Source of the DNA: Cloeon dipterum
Taxonomy: Eukaryota > Arthropoda > Insecta > Ephemeroptera > Baetidae
Direction of reading: 5' to 3'
Assembly (NCBI RefSeq): GCF_949628265.1
Contig: NC_088790.1
Location: 19,162,545 to 19,226,544, forward strand
DNA: 64,000 nt
Shown one piece after another: positions 37,301 to 48,045 of this stretch. Both the position numbers and the translations under genes were made by a program. Position 1 is the first letter of the stretch; each line of letters begins with the position of its first letter. Below the pieces are notes generated by a model. It had not been told where the DNA came from. It was given only the letters and a program-made list of their open reading frames with translations, and ran no database searches.

Positions 37301-38779
37301 CTCTCCACGGCTATTAAGTGTCGTCTCTGACGCATTTTCTTGTTGAACGAACAGTAACCGCAAAAATTTTTATGCTTCACCCTAATTGACTTGTTAGGCG
37401 CACTCAAGTTTTACAGCTTGATGATATCGACATTCATTTCGCCACGGCCTTCAATCGCGCGGTAATTCCACCATTATATCATAAAAGCGGAGAGCGAATC
37501 TTTTCTCTGCGTTCGTGGGATAAATCGTGTACTTATTGTCGGTTCGATTAATTGAACACCGATCATCAATCTGTTTAACAGCTGCTAGCGAGCAGAAGAC
37601 ATAATGCTTTGAAAGTGAAAGCACCGCCACATTCCAATAATGCCTCAAATGTTCTTTGATGCGAGTGTGCCCGCCGGTGAATAAATTATGCAAATCAGAT
37701 TAGGACTGCGACTGAAATTGGTCCAAGTCTCGACGCGGCGCTCTAAAGAGAAAGAGATTAAGTTTCTGGCGTCAGGTGAAATAACGAATTATGCGCAATT
37801 CTCATGGCAGAGATGACCAGAAACGTCAGTTTGAAAGTGAAATTAGGTCGCAAGTATTAGATTTCTGGTAGTGCTTACAAATCATGACCAAACTGTTCTT
37901 GCTTTATGCCCCCAAGAGTTATTGAACGCCATAAACTCGAGGGAAAATGCGTTTATTTAATTTGGCAACGCAGGCTTTGTATTTCACGGAGTTTAAGTTA
38001 TTCCAACTCTTCAAGATTCAATAAGCTAAATAAATAATTAATGTTATGCCAGACACTTGGGGATAATTACAGTTTTGTAAACAATTCAGCGGGTTTGCAC
38101 GAGTCCTTCGCTTTTAATTTTGCAAATTGTTCATAACTCTTTACATTCAGCCCGCAAATTACATAGTGCGTTTATGAATATTTTTGCAGATACGGCGGTT
38201 GGTGGTGCTCCTCTTGCTAGTGCACGCGTGCATGGCTGTAATTGTGAATCCACGCACTGGAGAGGTCGGCAACAGGGATTTCCTTAAAGGCAGGACCTTC
38301 GCACCAGCACGAGTCACGCCTGCCCCCATTAACCCTCACGCCAAGCAGTACAAAGTCAAAGAGGAGCCCCAAGAGGCAACAACCCAGAGAGCCCCAGGTA
38401 AATTATCATAAAAATTGAATTTCAGAGGAACACACTTCTTTTTATAAAAATATCTTGTAAATAACTTTTATAAAAAGAGCAGAAAAATTTCCCACGTCAC
38501 TTAATTGTAATAACTTTTTGCTCAAATTTATTTTTTTCTATGTAAAAGCTTATTTCGATTTTTTTTTTGTAATTTTTTAATTCCTTGATGTCATCTGTTA
38601 TGTTATGCATTGCAGCTTTCTATGTGGATCCGCGTACAAAGCAGCTTTACAACTTCAAGTGGCTCGACAAGGAGCGTCTGGTACTGCCTACCAAGTGGAG
38701 TTCGAGCGTCAACTCGCTGGACCACTTGACCAGAGGTCGCGTAAAGCAACAGTATCAGTACATTTACTTCTACTACTAA
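34357..38779 (+). CDS. Small secreted protein of unknown family
   Basis: Three coding exons are inferred. 34357-34359 is the ATG alone, directly followed by the donor gtgagt; then 38190-38397 and 38616-38779 (TAA). Total 124 residues. Exon 2 begins with a textbook signal peptide: positives (IRR), a hydrophobic core VVLLLLVHAC and a small-residue cleavage site near CMA. The mature part, about 107 residues, has no cysteine and no clear dibasic processing sites. It is Pro/Lys-rich in the middle and ends in an aromatic-rich tail (YQYIYFYY). Exons 2 and 3 each open with a similar module, VNPRTGEV..FLKGR and VDPRTKQL..WLDKER. Intron 1 (3.8 kb) separates the ATG from the rest. I do not recognise the family. 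The ATG exon is inferred from its context and exact frame; exon 2 has no upstream in-frame ATG of its own. Confidence 0.65.
34360..38189 (+). other. Large intron 1 of the secreted-protein gene
   Basis: 3.8 kb between the ATG exon and the signal-peptide exon. CpG-rich sequence at 35340-35700 includes a (CGG)n run (35573-35587) and a TATATAAG at 35648-35655 followed by more GC-rich sequence, which could be an internal promoter. No coding exon or RNA gene was recognised in the rest. Confidence 0.5.
35648..35655 (+). promoter_or_regulatory. Possible TATA box of an internal promoter
   Basis: TATATAAG embedded in GC-rich DNA within the first intron of the secreted-protein gene. TATA motifs are common by chance in AT-rich genomes; here the contrast with the GC-rich flanks is the only support. 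Confidence 0.22.
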
Positions 38780-39028
38780 ACGAACAAAGGAAACAAAATG
38801 ATCATCTCAACTCCCATCCAACTGAACACGACTCACATTTTTGTGATCAACTTGATATTAAGCAATTTGTGTTATCATCCAACTGAGAAAACCAAATCAC
38901 ACACACGCATCCCATTGTTACTTTTTATATTACTCTTGTATATTTATAATGTGTAATCAACGTGTCCTGCGAGACTGAAAGATTTAAAAACTTATTCTTT
39001 AAAAGTAAAATTATCACTCTATTTTCGA

Positions 39029-39045
39029 AATAAAATATTTTATTT
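39029..39045. other. Overlapping bidirectional polyadenylation signals
   Basis: AATAAA on the plus strand (39029-39034) serves the secreted-protein gene. AATAAA on the minus strand (39045-39040) serves the MBD4-like gene. The near-palindrome AATAAAATATTTTATT lies 250 bp past one stop codon and 130 bp past the other, so the two converging genes could end on one site. Confidence 0.55.
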
Positions 39046-39176
39046 TTCTTTCTCATTATACAAAACTGGCTTTTTATATAAGGCGTACATACTCTATTGA
39101 TATCTTGTACTCATTATATTAACCTTTATAAGGCTTGATGGTGAGTTTGTCGTATTAGGTGTTAAAAATAAATTTG

Positions 39177-42100
39177 CTATTCATCTTGACCCATACTTTG
39201 CTGGTTTCGGCGCCAACTCAGGTATGTCTTGAGATCATACTCTTCTGTTACAATGTCCAGCTTTGATTCACCAAATATAGTGAGGACAGCAACGCCGTAC
39301 GATCCAATCAGCTCCTTCAGCTTCTCGTCGGTTGTTCCTTCAGTCAGAAACCTGGCCAGCTTCAGCAATTTGCCCAGCACCCACGCAAACTTTGGGTCGA
39401 CCTCGCACTCAGGAAGAGAAAAAGGGTCAGACAGCTGGAGGGCTGATGCTGGGTCGGGACAGCGTTCAAGGAAGTTGAGAGTCAGAACTTGTCCGACTTG
39501 TGCCGACACGTGAGGCTGGATTATCGAGGCAACAAGTAGGCGCCATTGGTCTGTGCCCAGGCTCTCGTAAATCAGGTTGTACGGGGAGCACAGATCCCAC
39601 TCTTCTTCTGGTTCACCTTGTACGCCTGGAGGAACAATAGAAATCATTAGAAAAAATTTATAATAATGGCCTGTGAACAGGTCATCACGATTTTAAAATG
39701 CAAATGGTGCGGCGCTGCATCCTTTTTAGACGCTGAGTTCATTCGTTAGTAACTTCAACTCGATGTAAGGTGATTAAATGTGTAGAGTCAATGTGAATAA
39801 GACTTGTTTTTAAAAATTTCATATGCGTATAAATTGCTGTTTCTGGACATTTTTTAATCACCTTTTGTTGCGACCTTTGGCCTGCCACTGACCTGAGAGG
39901 CGCCATGACCAGGTTCCTGGACCGACAAGTCAACCATTCAATGTACCAAAATTAGCATTTCTTTTGAAAGCGTGAGACGAGCAATGTCTAAGTTTAACGC
40001 AGTTTTCGCGCCTTCAGCGCCCTAATTGTCATAAAATGCTTACGGACTGGCTGGTGCGCACAGGAGTTGCTGCTCAGCGGAGAACAGATAACTTTCTGTG
40101 AGTCAGCCCAAATGCAGCATCCTCGATACTTGGGGGAGGTGCATTTGGCTGCCGGGCTGAAGGCGCGAAAACTTTGTTTAACTTGCTTGTCTCACGCTTT
40201 AAAAAAAGCCAATGTTTGTACATTGAGCAATTTTTGACTCGTCGGTCCAGGCGCCTGGTCAAGGCGCCTCACAGGTCAGTGACAGGCGAAAGAGTGTCAC
40301 GACACCTATCAATAATTCTCAAATTTGAGATACAAATATATGTTGGTTTAATATGCAAAAAAAGAAAATGAATATTACAAACCTGCCAATTCTGTTGCTG
40401 ATTCAGGAACATGGCTCTCCTCCTCGTTGGAACTTTCTTCTTCACATTGGTTATCAGCGGCAGTTATTGAGTCACTGGGCAGTTCACCATCATCTTCTGG
40501 CAGTACAAAGAACTTGAAGTTGGTTGGGTCTATCTTGTCCAGGTCTTTGTTGTTCACCACTTTGATGTCTTCAACTGGTATTTCTGGATCAATTTCTTCC
40601 TCTTTCACTTCTTTAGAATTAGCTTCTGCTTCCGGTTCTTTTTCTTTTCCTGCAAACTCTTCAGTTTGCAGTCTGGTTTCAAAGTCATCCATTGGCACGT
40701 CGTAGTCGTCAGACTCAAAGATGTTTGATGCAAGTTCCTCTAATTCACTCCCCAGGGACTCAGATTCTTCTGCCTGAAATGAAAAAAATGTGTTCACTTA
40801 TCCAACAAAGTAGTTGGCTGAGTACATTCTTTGCGTGCACATTGCATTGTGAGAGTCTGAGCCATGATTTGGGGTCGAGTGTAGGCTGATACGCGTCAAC
40901 GTTTCAATCTCGTTCATTGCAATAATGGATTCATTTTGATTTGGGAGGAATGCTTGCAGCAGTCCGAATGGCTACTTGCTGATTTGCATCTTTCCAGAAT
41001 GCAAGAAATTATTTTACAGAATTAATGGTAGATTTTCAATAAAAAAAAACGGATGCAGGAACATGAGCTGGACTAGGCTTCCTCTAACAATGCTCATGCG
41101 CTCATGTTTTTTGTTCGCGATATTATTTGGACGCTAAGTTTTCGCGAGTTATTCGCTATCAGGGGGAAGCCATCTCAAAAGAGATGAACCAAAACATTTT
41201 TTGCTTAAAATTTTATGTTGCACAATAGTTTGTTTATAACTCAATGTATTGTTTTATTAGGATGTGTGGCAAGAATGAAACATTTTAAAGCAAAAGTGTC
41301 TTGCACTGAAAAGCAAATCATTTCCTTGCCTGATAAACAAAATAAAAAGTTCAGTCATTAGAAGTTAGAAGTGCGAATCATTTGTAAAAATATCCCACCA
41401 CTGTTTTGTAAGTTCATAAATTTTTACTAGGTGATCAAATGAAAGTGAAACCTCATCATTTATAATTATAGCTGATAAAAATTAATAATGCAATTTGCGA
41501 AGCGCAGAGACGTTAATTCAATTCAAGTTAAAGAGGCGTAAATAGTCTAGAGACCCAAGAAAATCTGATTGAATTGCAAGATTGGAAATAATTACATTTG
41601 CCAATGCAGTGTCCTCTTCGCCCTCTTTTTTTGCTTCAGAACCTTCAGCTTGCTCCCCAGTTTCTTTGTCCTCCTCATCTTCACTGATATCTTCAATGTG
41701 TTCCAACGATTCAGAGGTAGCAACACTCTTACTTTCGTCTGCACCTTCTGGTATGTCCGCTTCAGCAGTCTCATTTTGGCTTGCATGATTACCAGTCGCG
41801 TCTGATTGAGTTTCAAAGAAGTGCTTAAACTCCTCTAAGTCCACACGAATGCAGTGTTTGGCAGCGTATATCTTCAGCTGTCGAAGGGAGCTCAGACTGC
41901 TGCTGCCGCTCTCGACAAATATCAAGTTACTGTCCCCATTTTTCTGCACCTTCCAAGATTTTGGCAGGCTATCAGGGGTGACCAGCCCAGTTGGATTATC
42001 CAGCTTTGGTGGGGAAAAAGAGGTTGCCAGCGAGTTCCTTGTTTGCCGACCAGTTAATGCAGTGGGTGATTCCTTCAATTTCTTCGCATCCTTGACTGGA

Positions 42101-42749
42101 GAAACTGAATGTTTTCGTTTCTTTGTGAGAGAGCTGCTAGCAGAGTCTCCAGACTTGTTCCTGCATCTCTCAGAGAGGACAGACTTAACTTTTGGCGGCC
42201 TGCCCCTCTTGGCCTTAACTGGTGCGACTGACATTTGAGCTGCTGATGCTGCTGCTGCTACCTTGTCTTTAAGCGACTCTTTGTTGGCCTTATCATTTTC
42301 TTTAGCTTTCCTAGCAACACTCTCTTGAGTGTTTTTGGTTGCTTCTTTAATTCTAATCAGAGCCGCAATTTCTTTTTTGAAAAGGTGTTCAGCTTTTGAT
42401 TGAGAAACGCTATACACCTCCGGATCCAGTGTCAAATTGTGCTCCTTGCAGTAGCGATCAATCTCAACTCTTGAACGCAAAAGGGTTTCGTCAGGGGCGA
42501 TGAGAACGATGTCCTTGCGACCTGCACTCGCGCCAGTGGTTCTCAGGTAAACTCTTCGACGCCAACCATCTTTTCCCAAAGGTTGTGTGATGTGTTTGAC
42601 TTTGCACATCACAGATGCATTGTATGGTTTACTGTAAAGGAAAATCAATTTGATACTAGTCGTATTTTGTCAATGATAAATGATATGATCACAAAACCAT
42701 TATTTATTTTAATCATTGGTGTGTTTCATTACCTCAGTCTCTTGCTCAT
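39177..42749 (-). CDS. MBD4-like protein (methyl-CpG-binding domain plus HhH-GPD glycosylase-like domain)
   Basis: MBD4 removes thymine or uracil opposite guanine at CpG sites and links base-excision repair to DNA methylation in the nucleus. Exons: 42749-42733, 42631-41596, 40773-40383, 39625-39177 (TAG), giving 630 residues with matching phases. Order: a methyl-CpG-binding domain (about 25-80; GWRRRV, SAGRKDI, RSRVEIDRYC); an AT-hook KRGRPPK (147-153); a basic Ser-rich stretch; a weaker second MBD-like segment (about 228-278; LPKSWKV, SLRQLKIYAAKH, VDLEEF); an acidic linker (about 300-481); and a C-terminal domain (482-630) resembling the MBD4 glycosylase (DQWRLLVASII, FLER, ELIGSYGVAVLTIF, DLKTYLSW). 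By hand alignment the helix-hairpin-helix loop lacks about two residues, and the catalytic Asp position (human D560) appears to be Glu610. Activity is therefore doubtful. Reading through the donor at 41595 gives a truncated 376-codon form. Confidence 0.8.
39871..40300. repeat. Long inverted repeat (arms about 145-150 bp, spacer about 130 bp)
   Basis: Sequence 39871-40020 reappears as its reverse complement at about 40153-40300, with roughly 80-90% identity by eye. Matching blocks include CACTGACCTG, TGACCAGG, CCTGGACCGAC, AAGCGTGAGAC and AGTTTTCGCGCCTTCAGC. Spacer 40021-40152 does not pair. It lies in the last intron of the MBD4-like gene, so the pre-mRNA would contain a long stem. Likely origins are a MITE-like element or a local inverted duplication. 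I see no transposase and no clear target-site duplication. Confidence 0.8.
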
Positions 42750-43395
42750 GATGAGGATGTGTTGAAACTTATGTATATGTAGATAAGTTGTTTTCGGAAT
42801 TATTGCTTAAAACTGTAAAAAAACAATTGCATACGTGCAACCACAGACATGAAGATTGAACCTGAAAATTGAAAAACAAAAGCAATAATTACAATTAAAG
42901 AGTATGCAGCAAAGAAATTAAAATTTTACGCTTGAAAATATACAAAAATAAACTTACGTAAAGACTGATGTCATTGATCAACGTTGCGCGCCAAAAAGAC
43001 AACTCAATATAATTGCTAATTATTTCATGAATTCCTCAAAATATCAATGTTTTAGCGTCTCCTGCAAACTGCTTATTCACAGAGTTGATATTTCGCGTGT
43101 CAACACTTGCATGCGGACTGGAAATTGCAGCAAAATTGGCGAAATTCAGCGCTTTCCATCAATTTCCTCGATGCGTGTGTCCTGCGTGTTTACGAAACAA
43201 ACTACTTGCCAGTCCGTGAGGTTGCAGCACCTGCTGTAGCCAATCAGAGCACACCATTCATCTGGGAGGCGTGGCACTCATGGAACTCAGCTGCTAGCGT
43301 CACCATTGTAAAAATAAACAGGTCCCATCTCCGTCGTCGACAGATCGGCGGTATTTAATCAACGCGGGTGCTGGAGCTGTGCCGATCGAGTCAAA
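42750..43395. other. Divergent intergenic region between the MBD4-like gene and arfaptin
   Basis: About 650 bp separate the two start codons, which point away from each other, so the promoters are probably shared or adjacent. A donor-like TTAC|gtaagt on the minus strand at about 42959 suggests a non-coding first exon for the MBD4-like gene. The arfaptin side (43240-43395) is GC-richer. No strong TATA box was found on either side. Confidence 0.55.
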
Positions 43396-44689
43396 ATGAT
43401 GTCGAATTCGGCAAGCTCGCCGGCGCTGGCGGCAAAGGCTGCCGACCAGGAGCTGAACTCCATTCTCAGTGAGATGAACCAGGGGCATGCTGAAGCCGCC
43501 CTAAGAAGTCACGCAACTTCACTTCCGACCACACCGACTGGTTAATAAGATTTGACTATATCTACACAGTTAACTTATGTTGCACTTCTATTCGGAAAAA
43601 AATTTATTAGTCATTAATGTTGACCTTAATTTATTTATTCTTTCAGGTGCTCCAAAAAATGGGGATCTCTTTCGTAACTCTGCGTCCAAGATGGAAAGTG
43701 TAAAAAACTGGGGGATTTCCACTTATAAGTGCACTCGGCAACTGGTATTAGAGAAGCTAGGCAAGAGCTCTCGGACTGTCGATACTGGTAAGGTGGCGAA
43801 TTTCATTTTATAAGTTACGGTTTGTTAATTCTCACTTTATCGTAGAGCTGGAAAGTCAAATCGAGCTGCTGAGAGACACACAGCGAAAGTATGCAAACAT
43901 TTTGCGTTTAGCTCGAGCTCTTTCAAGTCATTTTCATCATGTTGTGCAGACACAGGTTTGAATGAGCTTTGGATGGTTCAGTCAATTTATTAAAAAAAAA
44001 TTTTCAGCACGCTTTGGGTGAAGCTTTCTCAGAGTTAGCCCAAAAATCACCTGAGCTACAGGAAGAATTTCTTTATAATTCTGAAACTCAACGCTGTCTG
44101 ACCAAAAACGGAGAGGCCTTGCTTAGTGCTCTGCATTTCTTCGTCAACTCAGTCAACACATTATGTCACAAGACCATCGAGGACACTCTCCTCACCATTA
44201 GTCAATATGAGGCTGCTCGCATTGAGTTTGACGCATATCGCACGGACTTGGAGGCCCTTGGTCAGGCCCCACGGACAGACCCCCGTATAGAGGAAGCCCA
44301 GCAGAATTTTGACTCTCACAAAACCAAGTTTGAGAACCTTCGTGCAGATGTTGCCGTTAAACTGAAATTCCTGGATGAAAATCGGGTAGGTTCTCTAAAA
44401 TGTCAACAATTTGTTGATGTTTTTACCAGTGATTTTTATCTTTATTTTCCATGGTAATTTCTGAAGCACTAATAATTGAAGGCTAAATGTTATTCTCGCT
44501 GTTTGTCAAAAATATAATTTTGAAAAATATTTTTTGTTGCAGATTAAAGTGATGCACAAACAGCTGGTGCTGTTCCACAACGCGATCTCTGCCTACTTCT
44601 CTGGCAACCAGCAGGCGCTGGAATCAACGTTGAAGCAATTCAACATCACTGTCAAACCACCAAGCAATCCTTCATGGCTTGAGCACTGA
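43396..44689 (+). CDS. Arfip: Arfaptin (AH/BAR-domain protein)
   Basis: Arfaptins are Golgi-associated BAR-superfamily proteins that bind Arf, Arl1 and Rac GTPases and curved membrane. Exons: 43396-43540, 43647-43787, 43846-43955, 44008-44385, 44543-44689 (TGA), 306 residues, close to animal arfaptins (about 340). The N-terminus up to about residue 75 is low-complexity. The AH/BAR domain follows: [69 protein letters not shown] and [17 protein letters not shown]. It ends PSWLEH, the usual arfaptin C-terminus. Two successive ATGs (43396 and 43399) are possible starts. The intron at 43956-44007 is only 52 nt. A polyadenylation signal lies at 44849. The match to the family is extensive. Confidence 0.95.
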
Positions 44690-44848
44690 GATCTTGAAAG
44701 AGTTGAGGAGCACCCTGAGGGTCGATCTTGCGAAATTTGAAACAGCTGAGTTTTCATTTGCTTCGTTTTTATTTTGTAATTGTATCTAGTCACTTGAAAA
44801 GGCAAGTACATTTAAGGAAACCAAACTTGTATCAGTCACATTCCTTGT

Positions 44849-44854
44849 AATAAA
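44849..44854 (+). other. Polyadenylation signal of arfaptin
   Basis: AATAAA 160 nt past the arfaptin stop codon, about 250 nt before the converging Pil1-like gene ends. Confidence 0.6.
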
Positions 44855-45097
44855 AAGGATTAATTTAATTTGATTTTTTTCTCTAATTTTATTCCGTTTG
44901 ATGCATCATGTCATGGCGTTGCTATAGTCATAGTTTCGACAAATGATTTTTTATAAATTTCCATAAAATTTTATCAAAAAAGCGTTCAAAGAATCAAGAA
45001 AGTAATCTCCGAGATTCTTGGCCAAACAAAATTATAAAATTTTGTAAAAGAGCTAATGTATAAAGTTAACTTGTACAAAGGCACTTGATGCGTGAGT

Positions 45098-47278
45098 TCA
45101 GTTGAGTCTGACGCCTCCAACAGCTCCAGCCAATTCCTCTTCCTCTTCGTTGATCGAGCTTTGTGTTGTATTTCGTGATGCTGAAGTAGACCGTGGCAAA
45201 CTGAAACAAAAATAATTTCATAGAGGATTCACCAAACCAATACGCATGGCGTAAACAAATTTCTCCTTTTAAATGACTGGCTGGTGCTTCTATTTTTAAT
45301 TAGCTACTTTTTGAATCAAATAATAGATTAAAACGTTTTGTTTTCCGATGATTTTGATGAAGGAACAATGGATTGTAAAAGAAACAAAAACAGGTGGGTG
45401 ACATTCTCAGAATTAAGGTTTCACAGCAGACAATAATTAATTATAATTATTTTGTTATTTTTCTCAAGACATTGCCGACGTAAGGAAATTCGCAGTATAA
45501 TTTCTGAAACTACATGCAGCTAAACATGATATGTTTTGATGCTACGGGCAGCGAAAAATACAACTCCTGGTTTCCTGTTTTCAATTTCTCTGCGCGTTAC
45601 GGATATGAGTGAAACTCAATCAGCGAATTGGTGTAAGGTTGCGATAAGCTGGAGGCAAAACAGATCATTCATGCATAAGCAACCACTCGCAGCGTCCTGG
45701 CAAATAATATTTTTTATTGAGTTTAATGATTTTTGTTAGTGCATAATTTAAGGGTTACCAAAAAGGGTTCTGTTTTTCAAAATATGAATCAATCTAACGA
45801 CAAATTGTCGACTCCACTGATATTATTTTTAGCTTATGTAGATTAGTTGCCAAGGGAAACCATGCCAAAATAATATTCATTTGTGTATAATTATGAAATT
45901 CTTCAATGAGATTTCAAAAACAAATTAAGATTTAAACGCACCCATATCGACTAAATCCAATCCCACTTGCAGACGGTGGTGTTTCAAACGGGTTCATGTG
46001 ATCAGGATAGCTGTCGTAGGAGTTATTGTTCGAGGAGCCAGTTGGACTGTAGGGAGGAGGAGGGTCTCTCATCAGGCCAGAAGTAGAGGGAGCATATAAA
46101 TTTTGTTCTGGGGAGGATGTGGACGGTCGATCAACTTTAAAAGTGTTGATACGATGTCTGGCTCGGATCACAGCGTGTTGGGCTGCATGGGCACCTGTTT
46201 ACAAATATTTCATTTAGATTTTGTATTTATAAAGCATGTTTCAAAAATGAATACCGGAATATTTGAGGTCATGTATATTTTTGTCTTGCACGTCAGGCAT
46301 GAGTTTGACAATCTCTCGATGAGAGTCAAAAATTATGTTGCACTTAGTTCCCAACTCCAAATACGCTTCAGATAGTTTCATAAGGCTCTCTTTCACCCTG
46401 ATTAGTTTTACAGCTTCATTTTCTTGGACTTTATCTACAACTGCAACAAAAATTCGTCATGCTGGATAAAAAGTGCTAAATTAAAAATTAACAAACCTTC
46501 CATTTGAGCAAGTTCCTTGGACCTCTGTGCTTGGGCAAGTTTGACTTCTAACTGCTGCGCTTCTTCAGTGCTGAATTTTTTATTCGCCTTTCTAATATCT
46601 CTCCTTAGATTCGTTTCAGCAGTCTCGTGCCCAGCCAGCTGGCTCCTGGAGTGGTCCACGGCTCGTTCACCTTCGTAAATCATCTGGAAGCTGTTGCGGA
46701 ATTCTCGAAGGTGCTCGGTGAACTCCTTCTGCACATCTTCCCATATCGTGGATAGTTCCAGTATCTGGATGAACGTCTCTTGAATGGCACGGTTTTCCGC
46801 CTTGAGGGACCACTTCAGGAGGTCCTGAGAGGCCATGGTCTGCGCATGGGAAAAATTTTTCGCTGCTACCCTCATGTCTCGCAAACCACAGAGGACAAGG
46901 CTCAGCTCGCCATGGCCAGTTCCAATCGACTTCAGACGGACACTGCTCCTGGAATGTTTAAAATTATGTTAGATACATTTTTCATCAGTAGCATAGGGCA
47001 AGGTTGAAACTTGAAGGTCAAAATAATAAAAATTAAAGAAACGGCCAATTTTTTTATTAAAAGGTCAACGGGTTTGTTTCAATCAAATTGGCTATCAAAA
47101 CTTGGGCAAGATTATGGACGCATGAGAAACTAGATTTTTAGTATTTTTTGAAGCTGAACTGAGTTTTCTCTATCTCGTGAATTAGACCCCATAAAGAGGA
47201 GCACTGTTTTTGCCTAAAAATAGAACAAGGTTAAGTGGAACTTACATACCTTCGTATAACTTTGCTGGCTTTGTCCAT
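45098..47278 (-). CDS. Pil1/Lsp1-like (eisosome-type) BAR-domain protein
   Basis: Exons: 47278-47250, 46948-46497, 46440-46255, 46194-45942, 45200-45098 (TGA), 340 residues with all phases matching. In fungi Pil1 and Lsp1 coat and bend the plasma membrane into eisosomes. The layout here is parallel: a short basic start (KVIRRSSVRLK); helices containing KWSLKAENRAIQETFIQ; a core EFTEHLREFRNSFQMIYEGE followed by RAVDHSRSQL, which aligns by eye with the Pil1 core where an arginine-rich helix is followed by GSVQPSR; a Glu/Gln/Lys-rich coiled-coil helix (STEEAQQLEVKLAQAQRSKE); and a last helix HREIVKLMPDVQ. The C-terminal 90 residues are Pro/Ser/Asn-rich with PPPPYSPTG, then acidic (EEEEEL). Membrane shaping is inferred from the fold. 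A generic BAR family is the alternative. A TATAAAG lies at 47415-47409 upstream. Confidence 0.68.
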
Positions 47279-47408
47279 TTTAATGCCCTGAGAATGGAAG
47301 CTTTATCAACACAGTTTAAGATTATTTGGTCAAGCTGAGCAGTAGGTTCGATGACATTACGGAGCTGATAACACTCCCTTGTTTATTGTGCCAGTGCAGC
47401 TGCTGGAT

Positions 47409-47415
47409 CTTTATA
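47409..47415 (-). promoter_or_regulatory. Possible TATA box of the Pil1-like gene
   Basis: TATAAAG on the minus strand about 130 bp upstream of the start codon. No clear initiator was seen 30 bp downstream. Confidence 0.3.
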
Positions 47416-48045
47416 GTCAGGTAGATACTGTAACGACAACGACGGGTGGGCGTTGTGATTATTTTCGTCTGTCAGTCTCACGTCAATGACAGGGCTGTGG
47501 AGCTCCAACAGATGACGAATTGACAAATTTTGCTGGCCGAGTAAGGGATAATAGAAGCCACTGTTTGGTCGGTCCTAGACTTACACTGTCAAATTGCACA
47601 AGATTGAAACAGATTGTGTAAAAAGTCGCATCAATATTAAAGATGCTAAAAAGTTCAAACTTTCGTTTTGTAAAGGCTACCAACTTAATAAAACCTCAAA
47701 AAATCATTTATTATTATTTATGTCGCCTAGACCACTTGAAAAATATTAGACCTGCCAGTTGAAGAAAAAAAGCATGCAAATATAAACAACATTTTTTCTC
47801 TCATATCTTTTAACTCCCTGGCTTCGCAGACTTTATTTTCCTCGATTGATAGCTTAAACAGGTTTTTTCTGTACTCTTGGAAACGGAGAAGCAACCAATC
47901 AGCGGGCTCGGAACAGTCTCACTGCCACCCCCACTACAAACAAGGAAAGTGGTGCGAAAAGCATGGTGCGAGAGCGTATAAGAAGGACGGACCATCGTTG
48001 AGCCGGTAAATAAAGTCTTGGTTGTCTTAGAGACGAGAAGGAACG

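Noticed and set aside
41518-42648. Treating the MBD frame as a complete single-exon gene starting upstream of 42631
   Set aside because: The sequence before 42631 is an acceptor (tttacag), and a short ATG exon at 42749-42733 joins in frame; downstream exons also join in phase.
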